Positions 38,400 through 47,467 of a stretch of 64,000 nt of DNA are shown here, piece by piece. Where the stretch lies: the NCBI GenBank assembly GCA_026129525.1, contig JAHCHW010000002.1:310001-374000 (forward strand), written 5' to 3'. The notes under the pieces are model-generated. The model was not told the origin of the DNA, did not search any database, and saw nothing but the letters and a program-made list of their open reading frames with translations. The stretch comes from Chitinophagales bacterium. Lineage in GTDB: Bacteria; Bacteroidota; Bacteroidia; Chitinophagales; LD1. The first letter of the stretch is position 1. Each line of letters opens with the position of its first letter. The position numbers and the translations under genes were made by a program.

Positions 38400-39272
38400 T
38401 TACTTAACGTTTATCTCTTTAACCTGATAAACAATCTTAGAGTTTTGAAACTCGTGCACATATGCCACTATGTGCATTTTTTCAGGCTTCCAAAGGGCAT
38501 CTAAAATTTTCTTGTACACTTTGCGGATTACGCGTCCCGGCTCCAAGGTAGCCGTCAGCACATCGCCTTGTGTATCGCTGATGATGTCGCGCATCACATC
38601 CTTGTGATTGTAGTTAGTATCAATTATTGAGCCATCCAACTGAGCAGTTACTATATCGCTTTCGGTAATAGCAACGGTAAGTTTATTTTGTTCTGAAACA
38701 GGTGCGGTGTAATGGAGTTCAACAATAATTGTCAGTTCGCGATTGGTAGAATCGTACGACTTATCGAGCAAAATGTTTACTGGTGTTGTGGCGCTTAGCT
38801 CCTGATTGTTATAGGTTGTCCATTTGTTTTTGTCCAACAGAATTTTCGATTCACCGCCAAACAGTTTGCGGTCAATACCGGCTGCGGGTTGCAAGCCAAT
38901 TTGCCCTAAGTAATCAAACAAACTCTGCGATTTCTGGCTTCGAAAATCTTGTACACTAAACGGATAAGGCGCTCCCAATGAATTGATAGGATGAAAACTG
39001 ATGGAAACAACTTTGCCGGGATTAGCGGTTTTAAGGCCGGCAATAATATCGTGCCCCTGCGGGCAATTCGGGCAACGCACTCCGGTAAACTCTTCAATCA
39101 ATACAATTTTGCTTTCGGGAGTTGCAACGGGAGATTCAACGTACGTTGTATCACTTACTACATTCTGGTTTTTGCCGAGGTTTATTTCGGGCCCTATTTC
39201 TTTACACGAAGGCGTACTTAGCGCAATACTTGCAACAAGTACAACCGACACATAAGCGCTTGTCTTTTTCAT
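38400..39272 (-). CDS. Omp28-like lipoprotein with thioredoxin-type CxxC
   Basis: 290 residues from ATG 39272 (preceded by GTG). A lipoprotein signal ends in STPSC, so Cys23 is probably lipidated. The main domain opens with IVLIEEFTGVRCPNCPQGH, a thioredoxin-like fold with CPNC as in Omp28-related proteins, and continues with beta-rich sequence. Likely at the outer membrane or cell surface. It lies 31 bases downstream of a DUF6029-like barrel gene, and a TlpA-like gene is divergent from that; the trio may serve disulfide or redox work at the envelope, by inference. Confidence 0.78.
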   Translation of the reverse strand: MKKTSAYVSVVLVASIALSTPSCKEIGPEINLGKNQNVVSDTTYVESPVATPESKIVLIEEFTGVRCPNCPQGHDIIAGLKTANPGKVVSISFHPINSLGAPYPFSVQDFRSQKSQSLFDYLGQIGLQPAAGIDRKLFGGESKILLDKNKWTTYNNQELSATTPVNILLDKSYDSTNRELTIIVELHYTAPVSEQNKLTVAITESDIVTAQLDGSIIDTNYNHKDVMRDIISDTQGDVLTATLEPGRVIRKVYKKILDALWKPEKMHIVAYVHEFQNSKIVYQVKEINVK

Positions 39273-39303
39273 CACAACATTATTTGTTTACAATTATCTT
39301 TCA

Positions 39304-40938
39304 CTAAAACGTTGAATTCACTCCAAATTTAACCCCGCTAAAGGCAGGCTCCAAACGGCAAACACCTCCTGTGCAAACTATTCCCTCCACCTGCTTTACA
39401 TATGCAAGTGTAAAACGGTGAGCACCGCGTGTATAACCCACAAAAAACGAGTAATAGTGATTCGCATTCGGATTTAAATCCGGATTGGGTTTAAAGTTCC
39501 ACATATCGCTAACGGCAAACGACCAATTAGGCGCAATGTTGTACTCCAGCAAAGCAAACAACCACTGCCCGTAATCTTTAACCACATGTTGATACTGGAA
39601 TTCGAAACGCAAACTGTGTTTCTTGTTAATCTTGTAATTCAACTCCATAAAAGGCGTGTACGCATCTATATCATGGTGCCCTTCCTTACGATAAATGAAT
39701 TTATTGTAACGGGCATAAAAGAAGCCGAACTCCAGTTCGAGACTCTTAATTGGTTTTATGTGTGTAGCAAAAAAGGCTTCTCCAAAAAACGGAGTACTGC
39801 TAGGGTTATAGCGCTTCAGCAAAAAATCGCGGATGTAAGAACCTTGCAAAATGAAAGTGTATTTGCGGTTAGGTGAGTAAATAAACTCCGCACCAAAAGC
39901 CAACTCCCGGTTCTCGAGCGATTGGGCAAAATACAAAGCGGGCAAACGCAGCGAGTTTTGGCGCGAAACAGGCGGAAGAAAATTCATTAACCCATCAAAC
40001 AAAGCCTCGGTATTGTTTGGCGATGTATGTAAATAAAAGTTTTGGGTGCGCTTAAACTGCAATGTCATTCCAAAGCCCTTCTTCGAATAGTTTAGTGTAG
40101 TGTAAAGACAGTTACCCGCAACATCAATCAAACTATCCTTTGCATCATGTATCTGGTCTTTCTTGATTGCTTCATGTGTTTTATACGCTCCTTCAACATA
40201 CCATGTAAAATCGCCAACGGTAAGTGTATTGTAAACCGTTGCCGCATACGTGTTGAATTTTGGCACAAACCTTCCGGATGTATCGTACGTTTCAATAGTT
40301 GCCACCACTTTATCCATGTTATCTTTATCCATGCTCCGGTTAACCAAACCAACACCCGGTTGTATCAGCACTTTTTCTTTTACATTAAAGTTCCCTTCGG
40401 CATTAAAACCCACAATTACCGGTTTCTGCACGCCAAACTTTAATTTCTGCACGCCTGCAAACGCTTTCATTTTAAGTTTGTCTTGCACATCATATTGCAA
40501 TCGTGCGCCTAACAAAGCATTGTCAATACCCAATGCGCGCTCTTCAAAACTTCTGAAAATAATTCCGGTTCCAATTTGGTCGTAGATGTAGCCCCCTGTG
40601 ATGGTTAAATCTTTTACCTTTTTCTTGATAAAGAAATTCCCGATTCCCACACCATTATAAGGAGTGGTAGGAACGCGCAGTATGGAGTTGTAAAACATAT
40701 CAAGGCGGATACCCGTTTCCAGTTCATATTTTTCATTGGTGTAATTAAGATTCAGCCACGCATCGGCACCTACTTTGTAGTTATCGTAATGAGGAAGGTT
40801 TGCCGCACCTATCTTTTCATCCCTAACAAAAAAGTTGGCGTTTGATTGAAACGAGCCTCCAAAGTACCCCCATTGGGCATTCGCCCTTACAAACAACACT
40901 AAAAAGGCAATTGTTGATAGAATGTTGAGATTTTGCAT
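39304..40938 (-). CDS. DUF6029-like outer-membrane beta-barrel protein
   Basis: 544 residues. A signal peptide ending in ANAQ is followed by GYFGGSFQSNANFFVRD and many alternating amphipathic strands (YELETGIRLDMF, TITGGYIYDQIGTGIIFRSF, LRFEFQYQHV) ending in a terminal aromatic residue (VNSTF), as in outer-membrane barrels. It matches what I recall as DUF6029. Function unknown. A TATTTTTG box lies 25 bases before the ATG. The Omp28-like gene follows 31 bases downstream, so both are probably cotranscribed. Confidence 0.72.
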   Translation of the reverse strand: MQNLNILSTIAFLVLFVRANAQWGYFGGSFQSNANFFVRDEKIGAANLPHYDNYKVGADAWLNLNYTNEKYELETGIRLDMFYNSILRVPTTPYNGVGIGNFFIKKKVKDLTITGGYIYDQIGTGIIFRSFEERALGIDNALLGARLQYDVQDKLKMKAFAGVQKLKFGVQKPVIVGFNAEGNFNVKEKVLIQPGVGLVNRSMDKDNMDKVVATIETYDTSGRFVPKFNTYAATVYNTLTVGDFTWYVEGAYKTHEAIKKDQIHDAKDSLIDVAGNCLYTTLNYSKKGFGMTLQFKRTQNFYLHTSPNNTEALFDGLMNFLPPVSRQNSLRLPALYFAQSLENRELAFGAEFIYSPNRKYTFILQGSYIRDFLLKRYNPSSTPFFGEAFFATHIKPIKSLELEFGFFYARYNKFIYRKEGHHDIDAYTPFMELNYKINKKHSLRFEFQYQHVVKDYGQWLFALLEYNIAPNWSFAVSDMWNFKPNPDLNPNANHYYSFFVGYTRGAHRFTLAYVKQVEGIVCTGGVCRLEPAFSGVKFGVNSTF

Positions 40939-40962
40939 GCATTGCTTTTAAACACGAAAGCG

Positions 40963-40970
40963 CAAAAATA
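40963..40970 (-). promoter_or_regulatory. Candidate -7 box for the DUF6029/Omp28 unit
   Basis: The minus strand reads TATTTTTG (TAnnTTTG consensus), 24 bases before the ATG at 40938. An AT-rich stretch lies at the -33 position. Confidence 0.4.
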
Positions 40971-41058
40971 TCTTAAATGAGTATGTTTAAAAATGAATTA
41001 GTTTAGCCTTACACTACATGGCACAGTAGTTGACAGTTAACTTATTAAAACAAGCAGA

Positions 41059-41592
41059 ATGTTCAAAAAAATATCGTTTATCCTGTTGCTGTTTCCCGCG
41101 TTGCTTACCTATGCTCAAGATGAAAAAAAAGGAATTGAAAAGGTTTTAGGAGAGAAAACACTTCCCTCATTAGTACTCTCCGATATGAACGGTAACAAAG
41201 TAAATGTGGCTGATTATGCAAAAAGCGGTCACCCTACCGTTTTCAGTTTTTGGGCAACATGGTGTGTTCCTTGTAAAAAGGAGCTTTCCAACCTTGCCGA
41301 AATGTATGAGGATTGGAAAGAAAAATATCATGTAGAAATTGTAGCTGTTTCTATTGACGATTCACGAAGTACTACCAAAGTGAAACCTTATGTAGAGGGG
41401 CAGCATTGGGATTATAAAGTGTTGCTGGATGTTAATCAGGATTTAAAGCGCAGCCTTAATATTCAAACAGTACCTTTCACCATTTTGGCCGATGCCAGCG
41501 GTAAAATTGTTTATACCCACTCAGGCTACGTAGAAGGCGATGAATATGTGTTAGAAGAAGAATTGCAGAAAATTGCCAAAGTAAAGCAGTAA
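41059..41592 (+). CDS. TlpA-like periplasmic thiol-disulfide oxidoreductase
   Basis: 177 residues. Signal peptide (MFKKISFILLLFPALLTYA), then a thioredoxin fold with the active site FWATWCVPCKKEL. It keeps TVPFTILAD, the cis-Pro loop of thioredoxins, and ends with a short charged helix. Such proteins reduce or exchange disulfides in the periplasm. It is divergent from the DUF6029/Omp28 pair and ends one base before the stop of squalene epoxidase on the other strand, which leaves no room for a terminator between them. Confidence 0.88.
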   Translation: MFKKISFILLLFPALLTYAQDEKKGIEKVLGEKTLPSLVLSDMNGNKVNVADYAKSGHPTVFSFWATWCVPCKKELSNLAEMYEDWKEKYHVEIVAVSIDDSRSTTKVKPYVEGQHWDYKVLLDVNQDLKRSLNIQTVPFTILADASGKIVYTHSGYVEGDEYVLEEELQKIAKVKQ

Positions 41593-41593
41593 T

Positions 41594-42961
41594 TTAAAGT
41601 TTGGCTCTTAGCCTGTTTACATCAGTAAATCCTTCGTTACGCAGCAGAGGCACGATAATACTTACCGAATCTTTCAGCATATTGTACGAGCGCATAAGTC
41701 GTTTACCATTGGGAAACGGAGAGAGAATGTTTTTTACTCCGTAAACCGCTACTGCAAAAAAATGGCGAATGAGCAATTTTACATCGCGCGACACGGCAGA
41801 TAAAATGGAAACAGGTTCTTGCGAATAGCTGCCGCCACGTTTCAGATAATTAAAGCAGGCTTCTTTTAAATCTTCGTTTCGCATTACACCATACAGTGCA
41901 TCGGCCAAAATATTTATGGTTGCGGTTTGCGAATTTCTTGTTTTGTAAAACGCAGCTACTGCACTGCTTACTTCAGCTGATTTTGAGAAATCGGCAATTT
42001 CCAACAAATTTTTACCAAGCAGGTACACATCGGTAAAAGCAACCGTCATTCCACCGCCTGTGAGCGGGTGGCGCATGTTCAACGAATCGCCCAACAACAC
42101 TCCACCTTCTTTCATAACAGGGCGCGCTGCCATAATGTGGTTAGGCATTACCTTAAATTTCCCCCCCTCCACCGCCTCGGTAAACGAGTTGCGGATAGAG
42201 GAAGGCAGTTGGTTTCCGATTGTATTAAGCAGATAATTTTTCAGTTCCTCTCCTTTTCTCGGGGCATCTTCGCCCGGAAAATCAATTAACATCCGTGTTT
42301 CGGTACTTGTAATGGGATACACCAACACCGGGGATGGCTTTGCCACTATTACATGCCCGTGGTTCGGATAAGGCAACTCGCAATTTTTAAGCACTAAACC
42401 CAGAAAATGGCCGCTCACTTTTTTTTGCGGGTTGGAAAGTTGGTTACGGAAAACGGAAAAAATTCCATCGGATACTACCGTGAGTTTTGCATTTAAGCAC
42501 AACGTTTCATCTTCTCCTTTAGTCTTGTAGGTAACGCCTTTAATCCTGCCCTCTTCCTCCAACAATCCGGTTACGGAGCCTTCAATTACCGTTACATTTT
42601 GCTGCAATTTCATGTTATCGCGCAGGCGTTGCACAAACTTTCCATTTCGCATTCCCCTGCCGGTGTTCAACTTACCGTTTGTTTCAGGATATGCTATTTG
42701 AAAATTTTCGCCATTCATAAACAAAGCATATCCGGTAACCGGCTGTGCATCGAAACCATCGAGTAAATGTTGTAAACCCATTCGCTCCAGCATTTCCACT
42801 CCACCCGGTTGCAAAAGTTCGCCTACAATTCTGTCCTGCTCGGTCAAATTTTTCTCTATAACCACCACGTTAATAGAACTGCCGCCCAAGTAACCTGCCA
42901 AAGCGGCACCGGCAACACCACCGCCTACAATACATACGTCACATGTTTTTTTGCTCTCCAT
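41594..42961 (-). CDS. Squalene epoxidase (squalene monooxygenase)
   Basis: 455 residues from ATG 42961. It should oxidise squalene to 2,3-oxidosqualene with FAD, O2 and a reductase. The N-terminal FAD motif is CIVGGGVAGAALAG (Gly13-Gly18); RIVGELLQPGGVEML (44-58) and GDSLNMRHPLTGGGM (291-305) are hallmarks of squalene epoxidases and separate it from ubiquinone hydroxylases. NILADALYGVM (350-360) is also conserved in this family. The C-terminus is rich in hydrophobic helix, as expected for membrane association. It starts 13 bases after the squalene synthase stop and is clearly cotranscribed with it. The oxidosqualene cyclase is the next gene, divergent. Confidence 0.93.
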   Translation of the reverse strand: MESKKTCDVCIVGGGVAGAALAGYLGGSSINVVVIEKNLTEQDRIVGELLQPGGVEMLERMGLQHLLDGFDAQPVTGYALFMNGENFQIAYPETNGKLNTGRGMRNGKFVQRLRDNMKLQQNVTVIEGSVTGLLEEEGRIKGVTYKTKGEDETLCLNAKLTVVSDGIFSVFRNQLSNPQKKVSGHFLGLVLKNCELPYPNHGHVIVAKPSPVLVYPITSTETRMLIDFPGEDAPRKGEELKNYLLNTIGNQLPSSIRNSFTEAVEGGKFKVMPNHIMAARPVMKEGGVLLGDSLNMRHPLTGGGMTVAFTDVYLLGKNLLEIADFSKSAEVSSAVAAFYKTRNSQTATINILADALYGVMRNEDLKEACFNYLKRGGSYSQEPVSILSAVSRDVKLLIRHFFAVAVYGVKNILSPFPNGKRLMRSYNMLKDSVSIIVPLLRNEGFTDVNRLRAKL

Positions 42962-42974
42962 CACTCACATTTTT

Positions 42975-44177
42975 TTAGAAGAGCACACTTTGCTCAATGT
43001 TATCGGTGGTGTCGGGCGCTATGGTGTAGCGCATTTTGGTTTCGTCAATAGCTTCAATAATGCGGTGCAACCGCTTTTTGGTCATCAGATAATTAGGGTC
43101 GGCAGGATTCAGTTTCCGCATCAGTTTGTAGGTAAATTTTTCGAGGAAATAGTTCAGGCTTTCCAGATCGTTGGTTTCAAGCATTAGCCTTGCCGCCAAT
43201 CCTTTTCTGATTTTCACATTCGTCCGGAACACATCGGGGTTGTTGTAAATTTTTGCCAGCGTAGCCATTGCCATTACCTGTGGAATAGCACAAAAGCGAA
43301 ACACTTTTGGATGCTGAATCTGTTTCATATATGCAATGCAATCGGGCACATGCTGCAAGGCATCTGTAACTAAATGATTAAGGCAGGCAAGCGATTCTTT
43401 CGATTCCGGGAAATGCTTATAGTCTTCCAGTTTTTCGGCATAGCAGCTCCATATCTGCTCAGGCCAAAAGGTTCTGCCCGATTCAATATCTTCAAAGTAA
43501 TCGCGCACTATGTTTGTTTTCTGCAACAACAGCCCCATTGAGTTGGCAATGGTTTTCTGTTGTTCCAGCAAAGCACTTTCAAAACCCGAAGCAGAGAACA
43601 ATCCCGACAAACCAATTCCTACTAATCCGGCAACATAATGGCAATAGAGATCGTAGTCAGCCGTAGTTTGCACTTTCTTTTCGGCAAAGTCAGCCATGCC
43701 ATGCCCCATTTGCTTGGTAATATTGTCAATCACCATACGGTACGATGGCTTAAGGCGCAGATAAACCGATACTACTTTCTGGAAACTTTCAAGCAACTGG
43801 CGGTAGTCTTCCTTATCGCCTGTATTGCTTATGTTCCAACCCGGTTGTAACGAAAACTGATGGAAATTGCGAAGCAGATGCAGTTTCTTTTCCAAAGGAA
43901 TATTCATGTCATCTTCTATGCTATCAAGCCCACGAAGCACGAGATAGAACACGCAAACTGCATCTTGCAACTCGCCCGGTAGGTTTTGAATTACTACCGC
44001 AAACGAGCGCGACACTTTATGCAGGGCTGCATAGCAAAACTCCCTATCGTTAACATTGGCAGCCAACTCCCTTAGCGGCTGCGGATAGGTTTTGTTTTGT
44101 AGTCCCGATAGTTTGAGCTTAAGTACCGAACCAAATTCGGATGGCTTAATTACTGTAGTCAGAAGGTCTAAAATCAT
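42975..44177 (-). CDS. Squalene synthase, eukaryote-like type
   Basis: 400 residues from ATG 44177; a GTG 63 bases upstream extends it but adds no family sequence. It joins two farnesyl diphosphates and reduces presqualene diphosphate to squalene. Both Asp-rich motifs are intact: DSIEDD (85-90) and RDYFED (225-230). HYVAGLVGIGLSGLFSASG (180-198) and LLLQKTNIVRDYFEDIESG are nearly the form found in plant, animal and fungal enzymes, unlike the HpnCDE route common in bacteria. The C-terminal membrane anchor of eukaryotic enzymes is absent; the last 20 residues are polar. First gene of a two-gene unit with squalene epoxidase, divergent from the cyclase. Confidence 0.95.
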   Translation of the reverse strand: MILDLLTTVIKPSEFGSVLKLKLSGLQNKTYPQPLRELAANVNDREFCYAALHKVSRSFAVVIQNLPGELQDAVCVFYLVLRGLDSIEDDMNIPLEKKLHLLRNFHQFSLQPGWNISNTGDKEDYRQLLESFQKVVSVYLRLKPSYRMVIDNITKQMGHGMADFAEKKVQTTADYDLYCHYVAGLVGIGLSGLFSASGFESALLEQQKTIANSMGLLLQKTNIVRDYFEDIESGRTFWPEQIWSCYAEKLEDYKHFPESKESLACLNHLVTDALQHVPDCIAYMKQIQHPKVFRFCAIPQVMAMATLAKIYNNPDVFRTNVKIRKGLAARLMLETNDLESLNYFLEKFTYKLMRKLNPADPNYLMTKKRLHRIIEAIDETKMRYTIAPDTTDNIEQSVLF

Positions 44178-44382
44178 GGTGTGAAAATTTCGCTGCAATA
44201 AAAAGCGGAATTTCCGCAAATGCAAATGCGAATTTTTCACATTGCCTTGTGAATATTTCGCAATTGATATAATTTATTGATTTACAAATTATTATTCAAA
44301 ACTCGAATTGTGCAAAAAATCCTTAACCGGATAATGAGTTAAGTTTTCAAACGGCATTTCTACCTTTGTTTAAAATTAAAAT
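44178..44382. promoter_or_regulatory. Divergent promoter region of the triterpenoid/sterol genes
   Basis: The 205 AT-rich bases between the squalene synthase and cyclase start codons. On the plus strand TACCTTTG (44361-44368) fits the TAnnTTTG -7 consensus, 14 bases before the cyclase ATG. On the minus strand TGCATTTG is only a partial match. Both units could share regulation. Confidence 0.45.
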
Positions 44383-46545
44383 ATGGCTTTAGAGGCTATT
44401 GAAACTATATGCCCTACACTTACTTCCGAAGCGGGAAGGCAGTTATGGAATTTTGCAAATTTGTCTTCCGGTGAACAAAAGGAACTGTTGAGCGATTTTT
44501 CAAGTTCAACTTTGTTTAACCGCACAAACCCAAATAGTTGCGACCTTATCTACCGAAATCTGAAAACATCGGATTTTCCAAAATCTGCTACAGGAAACAA
44601 AACTTACGATGCTCTTTACAACGCAATAGCCTTTTACCAACAATTGCAAGCAGAAGACGGACACTTGCCCGGTGATTATGGCGGACCTAATTTTTTGCTC
44701 CCGGGATTGATTGTTGCTTCGTATGTAACCGAAAGTCCGTTGCCCAACTTACACCAAGAATTAATGAAACGCTATATGCTAAACCATCAAAATGCCGATG
44801 GAGGCTGGGGCTTGCATATAGAAGGCTGCAGCACCATGTTCGGAACAGCTATGCAATATGTTGCGCTGCGGCTGCTAGGAATGGAGGCAGATTCTCCGGA
44901 ACTAACCAAAGCCCGTAAATGGATACATGCAAATGCAAGCGCTTTGGGAATTCCATCGTGGGGCAAATTTTACTTGTCGGTTTTAGGAGTTTATGAATGG
45001 GAAGGCTGCAATTCTCTTTTCCCCGAAATGTGGCTTTTTCCCGAGCAGTTGCCTTTTCATCCATCGCGGTACTGGTGCCATGCACGTATGGTTTATTTGC
45101 CTATGGCGTATTGCTACGGCTATAAAGTAACCGGTAAAAAAACTCCACTCATTGAGGCATTACGAAAAGAACTTTACACCGAGCCTTACGAAAATCTTAA
45201 TTGGAAAAACGCAAAAGATTTTTGCTCCGCTGCTGACCGCTATACTACTTCATCGTCTTTACTTAATGTGCTGAATTTGTTTACCAATACTTACGAGAAG
45301 GTACACGTAACTTCTCTCCGTAAAAAAGCACTGGCTTTTATTCTCGACTACATAAATGCCGAAGACGAGCAAACAAAGTATATCAACCTCGGTCCGGTAA
45401 ATAAGGTGATAAACAGCATTTGTATTTACCATGCTTACGGGAAAGATTCTCCTCAATTTAAAAAGCACTACGAGCGCTGGTTCGACTATTTGTGGTTAGC
45501 AGAAGACGGACTGAAAATGAACGGCTATAATGGTTCGCAGTTGTGGGATACGGCATTCACTGTACAGGCAGTAACCGAAGGAAAAATGCAGGAGCATTTT
45601 CCGGAATTTACTGAAAACGCGTATAGGTTTATTGACAACAGTCAGGTGCAAAACGAGGTGCGCGATCATAAAAAATTTTACCGGCACGATTCGGTAGGCG
45701 GGTGGCCCTTTTCTACCGTTGACCATGGTTGGCCCATAACCGACTGCACAGCCGAAGGATTAAAAGTAATGCTGGAAGACAAAGCACAGCGTTTGAGCGA
45801 CAAACGCCTGCAACAATCGGCCGACTTGATTCTTTCGTTCCAAAACAAAGACGGAGGTTGGGCAAGTTACGAAAACACACGTGGCGGTAAATGGCTCGAA
45901 ATGCTCAACCCATCTGAAATTTTCGGAAACATAATGATTGATTACAGTTACACCGAGTGCAGTTCTGCCTGTGTGCAGGCATTGGCAAAGTTCCAAAAGC
46001 GCTTTCCCGAATACAGACAGAATGAAATTTCGAAAGCCGTTGAAAGTGGTGCCGGCTTTATAAGCAATCAACAACGGAAAAATGGTTCGTGGTACGGCTC
46101 GTGGGCTGTATGTTTTACCTACGGAACTTGGTTTGGTGTAGAAGGATTACTGGCTGCCGGTTATGCTGGGTTTGGGAAAAATGCAAGCGTATCTCCACAA
46201 ATAAAAGCAGCTTGCAATTTTTTGGTAAGCAAGCAAAATGCTGACGGTGGATGGGGCGAAAGTTTTGAAAGCTGCCTAAAGAAAGAGTATGTGCCGCACA
46301 AAGAATCGCAAGTAGTAAATACCGCATGGGCGCTGCTCAGTTTAATGGCAGCAAACTATCCCGACAAAAATGTAATTGACCGGGGCATTGCATTTTTGCT
46401 TTCAATGCAGTTGCCCAATGGAGATTTTCCGCAACAAGGAATAAGCGGAGTATTTAACCACAGTTGCGGCATTACTTATACAGCATACCGAAATGTGTTC
46501 CCGATATGGGCTCTGAGCAGGTATAAGAAGCTATACGGAGTTTAA
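44383..46545 (+). CDS. Oxidosqualene cyclase, cycloartenol-synthase-like residues
   Basis: 720 residues, typical for oxidosqualene cyclases. It cyclises 2,3-oxidosqualene to a sterol-type triterpenol. The proton donor is Asp454 in DCTAE (454-458), which separates it from squalene-hopene cyclases (DXDD). QW repeats such as NADGGWG, NKDGGWAS and NADGGWGES are present, as are WYGSWAVCFTYGTWFGVEGL and GVFNHSCGITYTAYRNVFPI. At three positions that separate product types it has Tyr382 (GYNGSQLWD), His448 (DHGWPI) and Ile452, the cycloartenol-synthase state, whereas lanosterol synthases have Thr, Cys or Gln, and Val. Product predicted cycloartenol-like, but parkeol or arborinol types cannot be excluded. 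No signal peptide; probably a monotopic membrane enzyme. Confidence 0.95.
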   Translation: MALEAIETICPTLTSEAGRQLWNFANLSSGEQKELLSDFSSSTLFNRTNPNSCDLIYRNLKTSDFPKSATGNKTYDALYNAIAFYQQLQAEDGHLPGDYGGPNFLLPGLIVASYVTESPLPNLHQELMKRYMLNHQNADGGWGLHIEGCSTMFGTAMQYVALRLLGMEADSPELTKARKWIHANASALGIPSWGKFYLSVLGVYEWEGCNSLFPEMWLFPEQLPFHPSRYWCHARMVYLPMAYCYGYKVTGKKTPLIEALRKELYTEPYENLNWKNAKDFCSAADRYTTSSSLLNVLNLFTNTYEKVHVTSLRKKALAFILDYINAEDEQTKYINLGPVNKVINSICIYHAYGKDSPQFKKHYERWFDYLWLAEDGLKMNGYNGSQLWDTAFTVQAVTEGKMQEHFPEFTENAYRFIDNSQVQNEVRDHKKFYRHDSVGGWPFSTVDHGWPITDCTAEGLKVMLEDKAQRLSDKRLQQSADLILSFQNKDGGWASYENTRGGKWLEMLNPSEIFGNIMIDYSYTECSSACVQALAKFQKRFPEYRQNEISKAVESGAGFISNQQRKNGSWYGSWAVCFTYGTWFGVEGLLAAGYAGFGKNASVSPQIKAACNFLVSKQNADGGWGESFESCLKKEYVPHKESQVVNTAWALLSLMAANYPDKNVIDRGIAFLLSMQLPNGDFPQQGISGVFNHSCGITYTAYRNVFPIWALSRYKKLYGV

Positions 46546-46578
46546 AAAAATTGGGTTGCTGTTACAACAGCAACCCAC
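46543..46578 (-). terminator. Intrinsic terminator between the cyclase and sigma-factor genes
   Basis: A perfect 12-bp stem, TGGGTTGCTGTT/AACAGCAACCCA (46552-46563 and 46566-46577), with a T-run on the minus strand, so it serves mainly the sigma-factor gene. It may also stop the convergent cyclase transcript. Confidence 0.88.
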
Positions 46579-46600
46579 TTACAGTCAGGCGAAAAATTTA

Positions 46601-47467
46601 TCAGCCCAAATAACTTTTCAGCAATTTACAACGATTGGTTGATTTTAGACGCATAAGTGCCTTATCTTTTATTTGGCGTACTCTTTCGCGAGTTAGATCG
46701 AACCGAGCACCTATGTCTTCAAGGCTCATAGGCTGCTCCACTCCTATTCCAAAGTAAAGTTTTATAACCTCTGCCTGCCGCTCGGTAAGCGTTGCCAGCG
46801 AGCGGTTTACTTCACGGTTAAGCGATTCGCTGTAACTAACGTGCATATCGGTTTCCTCGGCATTAGGGTTGGCAATTACTTCGAGCAGCGAGTTTTCTTC
46901 ACCAACGGCAAAAGGGGCATCAACAGAAATATGTCTGCCGGCTACGCCCAAGGTAGTTTTCACTTCATCTAAATCAACATTGAGCATTTGTGCTAACTCT
47001 TCGGGAGCAGGTTCGCGTTCAAATTCCTGCTCCAATGTCTGAAATGCTTTGTTGATTTTGTTGAGCGAGCCTACTTTGTTGAGCGGCAAGCGCACAATGC
47101 GCGATTGTTCCGCCAATGCTTGTAAAATAGATTGGCGAATCCACCACACAGCATACGAAATGAATTTGAAGCCGCGAGTTTCATCAAAACGCTCTGCCGC
47201 TTTAATTAAGCCCAAGTTACCTTCGTTAATCAAGTCGGGTAAGGTAAGCCCTTGGTTTTGGTATTGCTTTGCTACCGAAACAACAAAGCGAAGGTTGGCT
47301 TTGGTCAATTTTTCGAGCGCATCGGTATCGCCCTGTTTAATTTTTCGTGCTAACTGAACCTCTTCGTCTGCAGTAATCAGGTCAACGCGTCCTATTTCCT
47401 GCAAGTACTTTTCGAGTGAAGCGCTATCACGATTGGTGATGCTCTTCGTAATTTTAAGCTGGCGCAT
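46601..47467 (-). CDS. rpoD: Primary RNA polymerase sigma factor (RpoD/SigA type)
   Basis: 288 residues, the short form without region 1.1 typical of Bacteroidota. Region 1.2 ([19 protein letters not shown]), region 2 with [17 protein letters not shown] and [17 protein letters not shown], region 3, and region 4 with the helix-turn-helix [20 protein letters not shown] are complete. This sigma recognises the TTTG/TAnnTTTG promoters seen in the window. Transcribed alone with its own terminator; convergent with the cyclase gene. Confidence 0.94.
   Translation of the reverse strand: MRQLKITKSITNRDSASLEKYLQEIGRVDLITADEEVQLARKIKQGDTDALEKLTKANLRFVVSVAKQYQNQGLTLPDLINEGNLGLIKAAERFDETRGFKFISYAVWWIRQSILQALAEQSRIVRLPLNKVGSLNKINKAFQTLEQEFEREPAPEELAQMLNVDLDEVKTTLGVAGRHISVDAPFAVGEENSLLEVIANPNAEETDMHVSYSESLNREVNRSLATLTERQAEVIKLYFGIGVEQPMSLEDIGARFDLTRERVRQIKDKALMRLKSTNRCKLLKSYLG

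Noticed and set aside
41594..42961. Ubiquinone-type or geranylgeranyl-reductase FAD enzyme
   Set aside because: GELLQPGG and GDSLNMRHPLTGGG are specific to squalene epoxidases, and the genes on the upstream side fit that pathway.
44383..46545. Squalene-hopene cyclase as identity of the triterpene cyclase
   Set aside because: The catalytic motif is DCTAE, not DXDD, and squalene epoxidase is adjacent, which a hopene pathway would not need.
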